The notes: a model not told the origin generated them from the letters alone. A stretch of 64,000 bases of DNA from Alphaproteobacteria bacterium (GCA_030425925.1 JAUHZO010000001.1:124001-188000), one strand, 5' to 3'. Numbered from the stretch's first letter, positions 40,801 through 49,609 are shown. Made by a program: numbers and translations.

Positions 40801-41088
40801 TTACTTGCCGATGGCGTTGCGGATCAGGCCGACCACGGCCAGAACCACGCCGCCCCCGACACCGCCGCCAGCAACCTGGCTGAGAATGGCGGTCAGGTCC
40901 ATGCCGCCCGCCGCGGCCTCGGCGGCGACGCCGCCTGCGCCCAGCATCGACAGCACCTGGCCGCCCAGGCCGCCGCCCACGATGCCCGCCAGCGAGTTGA
41001 TCAGCGTGCCCTGGTTGATGTTCTTCAGCAGTGCCCCGGCGACATTGCCGCCCACGGCCCCCGACAGAAGTCCGATGACAAGTTCCAT
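40801..41088 (-). CDS. small glycine-zipper protein
   Basis: The product is 95 residues, dominated by Gly, Ala, Leu and Val. It has repeated GxxxG-like spacings (GLLSGAVGGNVAGALL, GIVGGGLGGQVLSMLG, GGGVGGGVVLAVVGLI) and no charged core, so it is likely a membrane-inserting or self-assembling protein. GGGAGGGAACGTC precedes the ATG at 41088. Two or three hydrophobic segments are possible. It stands alone between hairpins. No family recognised. Confidence 0.7.
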   Translation of the reverse strand: MELVIGLLSGAVGGNVAGALLKNINQGTLINSLAGIVGGGLGGQVLSMLGAGGVAAEAAAGGMDLTAILSQVAGGGVGGGVVLAVVGLIRNAIGK

Positions 41089-41270
41089 GACGTTCCCTCC
41101 ACAAACCGCCCGCAATCCGGGCAGACAGGCGCGGCATACCGGCATTCCCGTCCGGGTTTCACGGGAACCCGCGGTCAATCCTCCCCTTTTGCCCGCTCCT
41201 GCCCCGGACGGGCTTGATTCTGCGCGGGACGGCCTAAACCCTGTGGCAGACGCAGCGGGAAGGGGCGGCA

Positions 41271-42005
41271 ATGCAGCAGATGGCAGGGGTCGTCCTGATC
41301 ATGGGGAGCGGGCCTGCGGCAACCGAGGCCGCAGGCTTTGCACGCAGCCCGTTTTCAGCGGTGGTTGCGATCAACAACGCCTGGCGGATCCGGCCGGACT
41401 GGAGCCACCTGATCTTTCCCGAGGATTTCCCGCCCGACCGTCGCCCGGACCGGACCGGCCCGGACCAGGTGCTGGTCACCGCGCGCGATTTCGTGCCGGC
41501 GCAGAACGCGCTGGGCGGCTTTGTCTATGCCGGGGGCACCATGGCCTTTACCGCCGGGTACTGGGTGCTGCATGCGCTGCGCCCGGCCGTGATGGCCTTT
41601 GTCGGCTGCGACATGGTCTATCCCCGGACAGGGCCCACGCATTTCTACGGCACCGGCACCGCCGATCCGCTGCGCGACGACATCACGCTGCAGAACCTCG
41701 AAGCCAAGTCCGCCCGGCTGCAGGTGATGGCCGCCCGCCGCGGCTGCCATTGCGTGAACCTGTCCCGTGGCGAAAGCCGGCTGGTGTTCGACCGCGCGAC
41801 AGTTGCGGCGCTGCCCGGCCTGGCGGCGCGCCCGCCCCGCGCCCCGGGCCCAACGCAGGCGGACCGGCGCGAGGCAGAGCTTGGCTATGTCTCGGCCAGC
41901 GGGCGGTACTGGGAAGAACAGGACAGGTTCGATGCGGGCGAATTGCGCCGGCTCGACACGCTCTGGCTGGAGGCCCATGCGCAACAGGCGCATCGCGCCG
42001 CCTGA
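41271..42005 (+). CDS. hypothetical protein, glycosyltransferase-associated (DUF115-like) pattern
   Basis: The product is 244 residues. The N-terminus VVLIMGSGPAATEAAGFARS looks like a Rossmann nucleotide loop, followed by VAINNAWRIRPDWSHLIFPED and FVGCDMVY, a combination reminiscent of DUF115/motility-associated proteins that handle sugar phosphates. There is no signal peptide. AAGGGG precedes the ATG. Its stop and the smpB stop form a single TGATCA, so the convergent genes have no space between them. Function unknown. Confidence 0.75.
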   Translation: MQQMAGVVLIMGSGPAATEAAGFARSPFSAVVAINNAWRIRPDWSHLIFPEDFPPDRRPDRTGPDQVLVTARDFVPAQNALGGFVYAGGTMAFTAGYWVLHALRPAVMAFVGCDMVYPRTGPTHFYGTGTADPLRDDITLQNLEAKSARLQVMAARRGCHCVNLSRGESRLVFDRATVAALPGLAARPPRAPGPTQADRREAELGYVSASGRYWEEQDRFDAGELRRLDTLWLEAHAQQAHRAA

Positions 42006-42485
42006 TCAGCTGCCCTGCTTCAGCAGACGCTGCTTCTGGCGGTTCCAGTCGCGCTTGGCCTCGGTCTCGCGCTTGTCGACGGTCTTCTTGCCCTTGGCGA
42101 TGCCGATCTTCAGCTTGGCGATGCCCTTGTGATTGAAATACATCACCAGCGGCACCAGCGTCATGCCCTGCCGCTGGGTGACGTTCCACAGCCGCGCCAG
42201 TTCGCGTTTCGACACCAGCAGCTTGCGCCGCCGCCGTTCTTCATGCGGGAACATCGCGCGTTCGTAGGGGGCGATGTAGGAATTGACCAGCCACAGTTCG
42301 CCATCCTCCACCGCCGCATAGCTTTCGGCGATGTTCGAAGTGTTCTCGCGCAGCGACTTGACCTCGGACCCGGTCAGGATGACCCCGCATTCCAGATCGT
42401 CCTCGATGGCATAGTCGAACCGCGCCCGCCGGTTCTCGGCGATCACCTTGTAGTTAGGGTCTGCGGATTTGGGTTTCCTTGCCAT
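42006..42485 (-). CDS. smpB: SsrA-binding protein
   Basis: The product is 159 residues of the OB fold with a basic C-terminal tail. [32 protein letters not shown] is the classical N-terminus, [19 protein letters not shown] the tmRNA contact region, and [32 protein letters not shown] the tail that enters the decoding centre. It is essential for trans-translation rescue of stalled ribosomes. No ssrA gene was recognised in the window. Confidence 0.98.
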   Translation of the reverse strand: MARKPKSADPNYKVIAENRRARFDYAIEDDLECGVILTGSEVKSLRENTSNIAESYAAVEDGELWLVNSYIAPYERAMFPHEERRRRKLLVSKRELARLWNVTQRQGMTLVPLVMYFNHKGIAKLKIGIAKGKKTVDKRETEAKRDWNRQKQRLLKQGS

Positions 42486-42691
42486 GGGAGGGGTAGATAG
42501 GCGCTGGCGCGGGGCCTGTCCATGGCCATGGTGCCCGGCAGAGGCGGGGCCGCAGATGGCCGTTCACGGAGTTTTGTGCGCCACGCGCCCCGCCAGGTGC
42601 CGCCCGGGCGCGCACCGCGCTGGCCCGGCTGCCGCCGCAGGTGATAGGATCACGGCACCGCCCTGGCCACAGCGATCCCGGAGAAGCCAAG

Positions 42692-43174
42692 ATGCCCTTC
42701 AGACCCGTCTTCAACCGCCGCAGCCTTCTGACCGCCGCAGCCGCGGCCGGGGCCACCGCCCTTGTGGTGCCCGCGCGGGCGCAGTCGCTGGCCCCCACAC
42801 GGTCCATGCGCGGCGGGGCCAACAACTACCGCCCTGGCGCGCCCATCGTTGCGCGGATCGGCGGCGGCGGTTTCCTGATGACGGGCACCGTGCGCCGGGC
42901 GGGCGATGGCGCGCCGCTGGCCGGGCAACGGATCCAGATCTGGGCGCACACCACCGAAGGGCACGAACGGGACTGGCACAGCCACGGGGCCACCCTGACC
43001 GACGAAAACGGCGTGTTCCGCATGGACATGCCGCAGATCGTCCCGGCCTTTGGCCAGCCGCACGGGCACCTGGCCTATGACAGCGGCGACTTCAAGACGG
43101 TCTTCCTGCGTCCGGTGATGCGCAAGGTGCGCGCCAGTTCTCTCGAAGCGCATTTCGTGCTCGAACCCGCCTGA
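42692..43174 (+). CDS. Tat-exported intradiol-dioxygenase-like beta protein
   Basis: The product is 160 residues with a twin-arginine leader (NRRSLLTAAAAAGATALVVPARA). The mature part is the beta-sandwich seen in the C-terminal half of protocatechuate 3,4-dioxygenase-like proteins: TGTVRRAGDGAPLAGQRIQIW, the HSHGATLTDENGVFRMDMP block and GQPHGHLAYDSGDFKTVFL. I cannot place the Tyr-Tyr-His-His iron set, so catalysis is doubtful. It is 16 bp ahead of a membrane haem-type protein, and the two may form an exported redox pair. Confidence 0.7.
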   Translation: MPFRPVFNRRSLLTAAAAAGATALVVPARAQSLAPTRSMRGGANNYRPGAPIVARIGGGGFLMTGTVRRAGDGAPLAGQRIQIWAHTTEGHERDWHSHGATLTDENGVFRMDMPQIVPAFGQPHGHLAYDSGDFKTVFLRPVMRKVRASSLEAHFVLEPA

Positions 43175-43190
43175 CCCGCGCATCTGCACC

Positions 43191-43778
43191 ATGCGATCCG
43201 CGTTGATCTGGATGGCGTTGGGCGCGGTTCTGACCGTGCCCCTGGGTCTTGCCGCGGCAAGCCCGCTGCTGCAATGGCGCGATCCGGTCTATATCGCCGC
43301 CGGGTTCGCGGGCATCCTGGGCATGGCGCTGTTGCTGATGCAGCCGCTGCTGGCCACGGGCCTGGTGCCCCTGCCCGACCGCCGCAGCGCCCGGCGGCTG
43401 CACCGCATGGCGGGGACCGGCGTGGTGCTGGCGGTGATCCTGCATGTGGCGGGCCTGTGGATCACCAGCCCGCCGGACGTGATCGACGTGCTGCTGTTCC
43501 GCTCGCCCACGCCGTTTTCGGTCTGGGGCATGCTGGCGATGCTGGCCCTGCTGGCCACCGCGCTGCTGGCCGGGCTGCGGCGGCGCGCCCGGCTGCGCTG
43601 GCGCACATGGCGCGCCGCGCATCTGACGCTGGCTGTTGTCATCGTCGCGGGCACCGTGCTCCATGCAGTGCTGATCCAGGGCACGATGGAGACGGTGTCC
43701 AAGGCCGTGCTGTCGGCCTGCCTTGTCCTTGCCACCGCGACGCTGCTCTGGCGCATCCGCCGTCAGGAGCCGCGATAG
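43191..43778 (+). CDS. ferric-reductase-like / cytochrome b-type membrane protein
   Basis: The product is 195 residues with six transmembrane helices. Four His at matching depths ([22 protein letters not shown] and [21 protein letters not shown]) are spaced as in b-type haem-binding ferric reductase domains. No NAD or flavin domain is present. It may feed electrons to the Tat-exported protein encoded just upstream. Its last 16 bp overlap the 3' end of the convergent uraH gene. Confidence 0.78.
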   Translation: MRSALIWMALGAVLTVPLGLAAASPLLQWRDPVYIAAGFAGILGMALLLMQPLLATGLVPLPDRRSARRLHRMAGTGVVLAVILHVAGLWITSPPDVIDVLLFRSPTPFSVWGMLAMLALLATALLAGLRRRARLRWRTWRAAHLTLAVVIVAGTVLHAVLIQGTMETVSKAVLSACLVLATATLLWRIRRQEPR

Positions 43779-44119
43779 GTCGAATACCCGTAAGGCGACA
43801 ACAGCAGCGGCACGTGGTAATGCGCGTCTTCGGCCATGCCGAAGCGGATCGGCACCTGATCCACAAACAGCGGCTCGGCCCCTGCAATTCCCGCCTCGCG
43901 CAGATAGTCGCCGGCGTGGAACACCAGTTCGTAGGTGCCGGTGTAGAACTTGTCCTTCGGCAGGATCGGCGCATCGGTGCGGCCATCGGCATTGGTCACC
44001 GTCTCGGCGATCTTGCGGTGGGAATTGCCCGACACCCGGTACAGCGCGATGCGGACCCCTGCGGCCGGAATGCCCCGTGCGGTGTCCAGCACATGCGTTG
44101 TCAGAAACCCTTCGGCCAT
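43763..44119 (-). CDS. uraH: 5-hydroxyisourate hydrolase
   Basis: The product is 118 residues of the transthyretin-like family. [23 protein letters not shown] is the conserved N-terminus with the catalytic His, [20 protein letters not shown] the C-terminus ending in the signature YRGS. It hydrolyses 5-hydroxyisourate to OHCU, the first step after urate oxidation. GAGGAGGGCGCG precedes ATG 44119. It is divergent from the puuE-uraD fusion across 74 bp, so shared control is likely. Confidence 0.96.
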   Translation of the reverse strand: MAEGFLTTHVLDTARGIPAAGVRIALYRVSGNSHRKIAETVTNADGRTDAPILPKDKFYTGTYELVFHAGDYLREAGIAGAEPLFVDQVPIRFGMAEDAHYHVPLLLSPYGYSTYRGS

Positions 44120-44193
44120 CGCGCCCTCCTCTTGCAAATCCCGCCGCTTCCGCCTTGTCTGGCAGTCAGGAACAAAGCGCAAGGCAGGTCAAG

Positions 44194-45606
44194 ATGAACC
44201 GCTACGACCGCGACATGATCGGCTACGGCCCGAACCGCCCCGACCCGCGCTGGCCCGGCGGCGCAAGGATCGCCGTGCAATTCGTGCTGAACTACGAAGA
44301 GGGCGGCGAAAACTGCCTGCTGCATGGCGACACGGGATCGGAAGGGTTCCTGTCCGACATCCCCGGCGCGCAGCCCTGGGACGGGCTGCGGCACTGGAAC
44401 ATGGAATCGATCTATGAATACGGCGCGCGCGCCGGGTTCTGGCGGCTGCACCGGCTGTTCACCCAGGCGGGCATCCCGCTGACGATCTACGGCGTGGCCA
44501 CCGCGCTGGCGCGCTCGCCCGAACAGGTCGAGGCGATGCAGGAAGCGGGCTGGGAAATCGCCAGCCACGGGCTGAAATGGGTCGAACACCGCGACATGCC
44601 CGAGGACGAGGAGCGCGCGCAGATCGCCGAGGCGATCCGCCTGCACACCGAGGTCACCGGCACGCCGCCGCAGGGCTGGTATACCGGGCGCTGTTCGATG
44701 AACACCGTGCGGCTGGTGGCCGAAACCGGGGTGATGGCCTATATCTCGGACACTTACGACGACGATCTGCCCTATTGGCGGCGCATCGGCGGCCGCGACC
44801 AACTGATCATCCCCTATACGCTCGAAGCCAACGACATGCGCTTTGCCGGCGCACCCGGCTGGGTGACGGGCGGCGATTTCGGCGACTACCTGATCGACAC
44901 TTTCGACACGCTGTATGCCGAAGGGCAGGAAGGCCGTCCGGCGATGATGAGCGTGGGCCTGCATTGCCGCCTGATCGGGCGGCCGGGCAAGATCGCGGGG
45001 CTCAGACGCTTCCTGCACCATGTCGCCCTGCACGGCGATGTCTGGTGCGCCCGCCGCATCGACATTGCCACGCACTGGGCCGCCACACATCCCCCGGCCG
45101 CGCAGGACAGGCCGTCGCGGATGGACCGCGACAGCTTTGTCGCGCGGTTTGGCGGCATCTTCGAGCATTCCCCCTGGATCGCCGAACGGGCCTGGGCCCT
45201 GGAACTGGGCCCGGCGCATGACCGCCCGGCCGGGCTGCACAACGCCCTGGCGCGGATGTTCCGCAGTGCCACCCGCGACGAACGGCTGGGCGTGCTGCGC
45301 GCCCATCCCGACCTTGCGGGCAAGCTGGCGGCGGCCCGACGTCTGACCGCCGACTCGACCACCGAACAGGCCTCGGCCGGGCTCGATGCGCTGACCGATG
45401 CCGAACGTGCCCGCTTTACCGACCTGAACGCGCGCTATACAGAGCGGCACGGGTTTCCCTTCATCATCGCCGTGCGCGATCATGACAAGCCCGGCATCCT
45501 TGCCGCGTTCGAGCGGCGCATCGCCAACGATACCGAAACCGAATTCGCCGAGGCCTGCGCCCAGGTAGAGCGCATTGCCCGGCTGCGGCTCGGGGACATG
45601 CTGTGA
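44194..45606 (+). CDS. allantoinase (PuuE) - OHCU decarboxylase (UraD) fusion
   Basis: The product is 470 residues. Residues 1-305 are a polysaccharide-deacetylase-type allantoinase (YDRDMIGYGPNRPDPRWPGGA, NYEEGGEN, GWEIASHGLKWVEH). Residues ~315-470 are the UraD domain (FVARFGGIFEHSPWIAERAW, HPDLAGKLAA, LNARYTERHGFPFIIAVR, RIANDTETEFAEA). The fusion joins two consecutive steps, OHCU to (S)-allantoin and allantoin to allantoate, in one polypeptide. The downstream allE overlaps its stop (GTGA). Confidence 0.95.
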   Translation: MNRYDRDMIGYGPNRPDPRWPGGARIAVQFVLNYEEGGENCLLHGDTGSEGFLSDIPGAQPWDGLRHWNMESIYEYGARAGFWRLHRLFTQAGIPLTIYGVATALARSPEQVEAMQEAGWEIASHGLKWVEHRDMPEDEERAQIAEAIRLHTEVTGTPPQGWYTGRCSMNTVRLVAETGVMAYISDTYDDDLPYWRRIGGRDQLIIPYTLEANDMRFAGAPGWVTGGDFGDYLIDTFDTLYAEGQEGRPAMMSVGLHCRLIGRPGKIAGLRRFLHHVALHGDVWCARRIDIATHWAATHPPAAQDRPSRMDRDSFVARFGGIFEHSPWIAERAWALELGPAHDRPAGLHNALARMFRSATRDERLGVLRAHPDLAGKLAAARRLTADSTTEQASAGLDALTDAERARFTDLNARYTERHGFPFIIAVRDHDKPGILAAFERRIANDTETEFAEACAQVERIARLRLGDML

Positions 45607-46439
45607 AGGACACGACACTGGCCAGCTACGCCTTCCCCCCCGGCGGCCTGCCGGACCAGACCGTCTCGCCCGAGGGCACGGCGGTGTTCACCCAGGCCTA
45701 TGCCGTGCTGCCCGCCTGCACGATGCGCGAGATCGTGACCAGCTTCTTTCCCGGCTGGACCGGGGCAAAGGCATGGATACTGGCGCGCCCGCTTTCCGGG
45801 TTTGCCGAAACCTTTGCGCAATACGCCGTCGAACTGGCCCCGGCCGGAGGCAGCGCCGAGCCCGAGCCCGACATCACGGCGCAGGCGGCGATCTTTGTCG
45901 CCTTCGGCACGCTGCGCATCTCGATCGGCGGTGCCCGCGAAGACGTGCGCCCGGGGCATTTCATCTATATCCCGGCCGGAACACATTGGGAGATCTGGAA
46001 CACCTCGGACGCGCCGGCGGGCTTTCACTGGATCCGCAAACGCTACAACCCGATCCACAGCCTCAACCCGCTCGAGGCCTTCGTGGTGCACGAAACCGAT
46101 GTGCCTGCGCATTCCATGCCGGATTGCGACGGGGTCTGGGCCACGCAGCGCTTTTTCGACCCGTTCGACCTGCGTCACGATTTTCACGTCAACGTGGTGA
46201 ACTTCCGCCCCGGTGGCCGCATCCCCTTTGCCGAAACCCATGTGATGGAGCACGGGCTCTACGTACTGCAGGGCACCGCGCGCTACCTGCTGAACACCGA
46301 TTGGGTCGAGGTCGGCCCGGGCGACTTCATGTGGCTGCGCGCGTTCTGCCCGCAGGCCTGCATCGCCACCGGGACCGAGCCGTTCCGCTATCTGCTGTAC
46401 AAGGACGTCAACCGCCACCCGGCGCTGGAACTGCCATGA
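45603..46439 (+). CDS. allE: (S)-ureidoglycine aminohydrolase
   Basis: The product is 278 residues, a double cupin. Cupin 1 contains the SIGGAREDVRPGHFIYIPAGTHWEI block. Cupin 2 has the metal ligands in GGRIPFAETHVMEHGLYVLQGTARYLL (Glu/His/His) and the later Gln in FCPQACIA. It releases ammonia from (S)-ureidoglycine to give (S)-ureidoglycolate. It starts with GTG overlapping the fusion gene's stop, and its own stop overlaps the allA ATG, so the three genes are tightly coupled. Confidence 0.93.
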   Translation: MKDTTLASYAFPPGGLPDQTVSPEGTAVFTQAYAVLPACTMREIVTSFFPGWTGAKAWILARPLSGFAETFAQYAVELAPAGGSAEPEPDITAQAAIFVAFGTLRISIGGAREDVRPGHFIYIPAGTHWEIWNTSDAPAGFHWIRKRYNPIHSLNPLEAFVVHETDVPAHSMPDCDGVWATQRFFDPFDLRHDFHVNVVNFRPGGRIPFAETHVMEHGLYVLQGTARYLLNTDWVEVGPGDFMWLRAFCPQACIATGTEPFRYLLYKDVNRHPALELP

Positions 46440-46915
46440 TCGTCGCCGAGACGCTGAGTGCCGAGGGCTTTGCACCTTACGGCGACGTGCTGGACTGCTC
46501 CGGCGCGCCGGACAGGATCATCAACCAGGGCCTGTGCGGGCGCTTTCACGACCGGGCGCAGCTGGATTTCGGCCCCGGCGGCCGGGCCGGGATCAGCCTG
46601 TTCGACGCCCGCCCCCGCGCGCTGCCCTACCGGCTGGAGATGGTGGAGCGTCATCCCGAAGGCAGCCAGGCCTTTCTGCCCCTGCATCAGAACGCCTGGC
46701 TGGTGATCGTGGCCGCGCCCGGCGAGGTGCCCGGGGCGATCCGGGCCTTTCTGGCGGCGCCGGGACAGGGCATCAACTTTCATCGCGGCACCTGGCATGG
46801 CGTGCTGACGCCGCTGCACGCGCCGGGCCGGTTTGCCGTGGTGGACCGGATCGGCGACACGCCCAATCTCGAAGAACACTGGCTGGAAACCCCGGTCACC
46901 GTGACCCTGCCCTGA
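46436..46915 (+). CDS. allA: ureidoglycolate lyase
   Basis: The product is 159 residues. FAPYGDVLD near the start, RPRALPYRLEMVERHPEGSQAFLPL and INFHRGTWHGVLTPL are the conserved blocks of the family. It splits (S)-ureidoglycolate into glyoxylate and urea. It is the last gene of the ureide operon and is followed by a perfect 11-bp hairpin. Allantoate amidohydrolase and a urate oxidase are not in the window. Confidence 0.94.
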   Translation: MIVAETLSAEGFAPYGDVLDCSGAPDRIINQGLCGRFHDRAQLDFGPGGRAGISLFDARPRALPYRLEMVERHPEGSQAFLPLHQNAWLVIVAAPGEVPGAIRAFLAAPGQGINFHRGTWHGVLTPLHAPGRFAVVDRIGDTPNLEEHWLETPVTVTLP

Positions 46916-46922
46916 ACCAGTC

Positions 46923-46948
46923 CAGAGGGGCCCCGAAGGGCCCCTCTG
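46923..46948 (+). terminator. 11-bp hairpin after allA
   Basis: CAGAGGGGCCC-CGAA-GGGCCCCTCTG is perfect and starts 7 bp after the allA stop. A T-run is absent. Confidence 0.6.
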
Positions 46949-47012
46949 TCCGGCGCGGAAGGACCGGCCGCGCCGGGTGCCTCCGGTTGGTCCGGAGGAC
47001 TGCTCGAACCCC

Positions 47013-47432
47013 TCAGTGCCGCCCGGCGACCCGGTAGCCATGGTTCTGCAGGCAACGCAGACCGAAGGCGTTGCGGTTTTCGCCGCGATACCAGACACGG
47101 ACCTTGCACGCGCCCGGCAGCCGGGACGACGCGCGGTAATGCTGGTGCAGGCAGTATTGCCCCATCACGGCCCGGTGACGATCGTGGCCCACCCGCCAGA
47201 TGCAGCCCGACGGCAGCGGCGGCTTGCCGTGATGGCCGGCACGCGGGCGGTGCCCGCGATTGCCGTCATCGTCGCGGCGGCTTTCGATGATCTTGCCCAG
47301 GATGAACAGCGTCGTGGCGGCACCGACAAAGCGGGCGACGTCGTCGGCATCGCCCGCACGGGCCGGGGCTGCGGTCAGGGTGGTGAGGGTCAGGGCCACG
47401 GCCAGAACGCCGGTGATGAACTTGCGCGACAT
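47013..47432 (-). CDS. exported hypothetical protein
   Basis: The product is 139 residues with a signal peptide (KFITGVLAVALTLTTLTAAPARA) and AAAGGAG before the ATG. The mature protein has a hydrophobic patch (VARFVGAATTLFILGKII), a very basic His/Arg-rich middle (SRRDDDGNRGHRPRAGHHGK), and four Cys (GCIWRVG, YCLHQHY, GACKVRVW, LRCLQNHG) that could form two disulfides. The C-terminal part resembles small periplasmic proteins common in roseobacters. Function unknown. Confidence 0.75.
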   Translation of the reverse strand: MSRKFITGVLAVALTLTTLTAAPARAGDADDVARFVGAATTLFILGKIIESRRDDDGNRGHRPRAGHHGKPPLPSGCIWRVGHDRHRAVMGQYCLHQHYRASSRLPGACKVRVWYRGENRNAFGLRCLQNHGYRVAGRH

Positions 47433-47615
47433 GGGGGAACTCCTTTGCGGTTGGTGCGGTGTGTTGCGCGGCAGACGCCCGGCAGGGACGCCCATGACCC
47501 AAGCCTGGCCCCGCCCCCGCCGGTCAGGCAATTTCGCCGCGCCGCTATCGGATAACGCCCGGGCCAAGCCCGGACGGTTATTGAATTTCCGCCGTCCAGC
47601 CCGCACTGTTGCGGC

Positions 47616-47903
47616 ATGACACGCATGGTCCTGATCCTTTCCCTATTGCTGGCGATGCCGGCTGCCGCGCAGGCCGAATGCTATGTGCATTACAAGGCCA
47701 AGCAGGACAGCCCGCTGCGCCTGCATTACGGCATCCTGGCCCTGGGCAGCGCCGCCTGCCCCGGCCCCGCCGCCGCCACTCGCAACGCCGAAAGCCGCCT
47801 GCAGGCGGCGGGCTGGACGCTTCTGAACATCGTCGCGCTGAGCACCGATCCCCCCGGTGCCGAGCAGAGGGCCAATGCCGGTGCCTACTATCTCCGTTTC
47901 TGA
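47616..47903 (+). CDS. small exported protein overlapping a membrane regulator-like gene
   Basis: The product is 95 residues with a signal peptide (MTRMVLILSLLLAMPAAAQA). The mature ~75 residues start ECYVHYKAKQDSPLRLHYGI and have a second Cys (GSAACPGP), likely one disulfide. The gene overlaps the next by 29 bp, and is divergent from the exported protein at 47432. No family name known to me; the conserved-looking N-terminus suggests a real periplasmic protein. Confidence 0.72.
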   Translation: MTRMVLILSLLLAMPAAAQAECYVHYKAKQDSPLRLHYGILALGSAACPGPAAATRNAESRLQAAGWTLLNIVALSTDPPGAEQRANAGAYYLRF

Positions 47904-48579
47904 AAGCCGCCGGTCGGGCGCGCGCATCGTCGGGTTCGGCATTGCCGCCATCGTGGCGATCCTGGCCGCGGGCACCGCGGTGCTGATGCTGACCCTGCCC
48001 GACGCCAATGCCTTCAATGCGCGGGTCGAGCGGATATTCGTCGAGAACGACACCCTGACCAGCCAGGCCGAGATCAAGCTGCTGGAAATCCTCGCGCAGT
48101 CCGGCACCGCCTTTGCCGACACGCTGACGGGCTATCGCATGGTGATCCTCGTGCTGCTGGTCTTTGCCGCCGCGATGCTGGTGGCGGCGCTGGTGTTTCT
48201 GGTGATGCTGATCGGGCTGAACCGGCGCATGGCACAGATCGAACGCTCGGGCATCGAGGTCAGTTCGCTCATCATCTCGCGCGAAGAGAACACGGTCTAC
48301 CTGAACACCATGGGTTTCAAGCTGACCGAGGCGATGATCGAAACGCTGGCCGTGCTGGCCGAGGCGCGGATGGATGACGACATCCTGACCGGCGCGCAGA
48401 TCGAGGCGGTGATCTCGGGCCGGCTCGAGTCGGATTGCGACGAGGCGGCGGGGGCCACCCGCATCAAGCGGCTGCGCGACGGGCTGGGCAACCAGATGGT
48501 CAGCGAACTTCTGGTCAAGAACATCGCCCGCCGCGGCTATGTGCTGGCCATCGACAAGGGTGTGATCGAGGTGGTCTGA
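47875..48579 (+). CDS. inner-membrane protein with OmpR/PhoB-like winged-helix C-terminus
   Basis: The product is 234 residues. Two transmembrane helices (about 18-40 and 88-115) flank a ~47-residue loop; positive residues (SRRSGAR, LNRRM) put both ends in the cytoplasm and the loop in the periplasm. Residues ~128-228 follow the OmpR-type winged-helix plan: LTEAMIETLAVLAEARMDDD, TRIKRLRDGLGNQM and LVKNIARRGYVLAI, the last matching the 'R.GYxL' wing. ATG 47875 has AGAGG before it and overlaps the small exported gene by 29 bp. DNA binding is inferred. Confidence 0.75.
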   Translation: MPVPTISVSESRRSGARIVGFGIAAIVAILAAGTAVLMLTLPDANAFNARVERIFVENDTLTSQAEIKLLEILAQSGTAFADTLTGYRMVILVLLVFAAAMLVAALVFLVMLIGLNRRMAQIERSGIEVSSLIISREENTVYLNTMGFKLTEAMIETLAVLAEARMDDDILTGAQIEAVISGRLESDCDEAAGATRIKRLRDGLGNQMVSELLVKNIARRGYVLAIDKGVIEVV

Positions 48580-48599
48580 CCGCCCGTGGTGCCGCGGCC

Positions 48600-49495
48600 T
48601 CAGCCGATCACGGCATCGCCCTGGCCGATCACCACGCCGCCGCGCAGGTCGTTCAGCGTGGTGATGCCTTCGAAGGTGATGTCCAGCAGGTCGAAATCCA
48701 GCACCAGATTGCCATCCGCGTCGAACCTGCGGAACGTCTCCAGATCGTTGAACGTCGCCCCGGGCAGGCCGAAATACGCCCGATCCAGAAAGACGGTGTC
48801 GATCCCGCTCTGGAAGTCGGCCACGATGTCGGCGCCCGCATCCTGCTGGCCGCTGCCAATGCCGGTGAACGGATCTTAGGTGGTATAGACCACCTCGAAC
48901 AGGAACCGGTCCGCCCCGGCCCCTCCGACCAGGCTGTCATCGCCCAGACCCCCGCCCAGGTCGTCCGCGCCCGCGCCGCCGCCCAGGGTGTCATGGCCGG
49001 CATCGCCGAACAGCGCATCATCGCCGCGTTCGCCCAGCAGGCTGTCATGCCCGGCACCGCCGGACAGCGCATCGGCAGGCAATTCGGGCATGAGCGTCAG
49101 GGTATAGTCGCCAAGGCCGTCGGGTGCGGTCGCCCCGATATCCAGCCAGAACGTGTCGCCCTCTGCCGGGAAAAGGTGAACGCGTCGGTGAATTCCTGCA
49201 CCGGAAGCGACAGGAACACCGAATCGGTCACCCCGTCTTCCAGCGCGGTGTTTTCCAGAAACGGGTCCAGGTCCTCGGCAATCAGGGCGCCGCTGTCGTC
49301 GCGCAGCACGACTTCCAGCCGGACCGGCGCGGTGTTCTCGATGATCACCGAAAGCGGCAGGCCGTTCGACCCGTCGATCGACAGCTGAACCCAATCCCGG
49401 TCGCCAAAGCTTTCAAGGTGTCCGGCAAAGCTTTGCGGCGCGCCGCCATAGGACAAAAGGACCGAAGACCTGGTGTTGGCTGGAATACCCGGCAT
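48600..49495 (-). pseudogene. RTX-type calcium-binding protein, broken twice
   Basis: From ATG 49495 (MPGIPANTRSSVLL) the frame encodes a pre-peptidase-like beta domain ([13 protein letters not shown]). It is lost by a one-base shift at the AAAA run 49171-49174, and resumes as [22 protein letters not shown]. Six or so RTX nonapeptide units follow ([37 protein letters not shown]), then an in-frame TAA at 48876-48878. The same frame continues DPFTGIGSGQQD...DFQSGIDTVFLD to a stop at 48600. An intact form would be a secreted, calcium-binding type I substrate of ~300 residues. Confidence 0.75.
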
Positions 49496-49609
49496 CGTGA
49501 CCCCACTTTCGCAATAGATGAACCTGAATGCCGCGACGCTATCCACGAGAGAGACAGGCGTCAACCGCAGCCGGGCCGGAGGCTTTCGGCGCGCTTTGCT
49601 GCGGCATCT

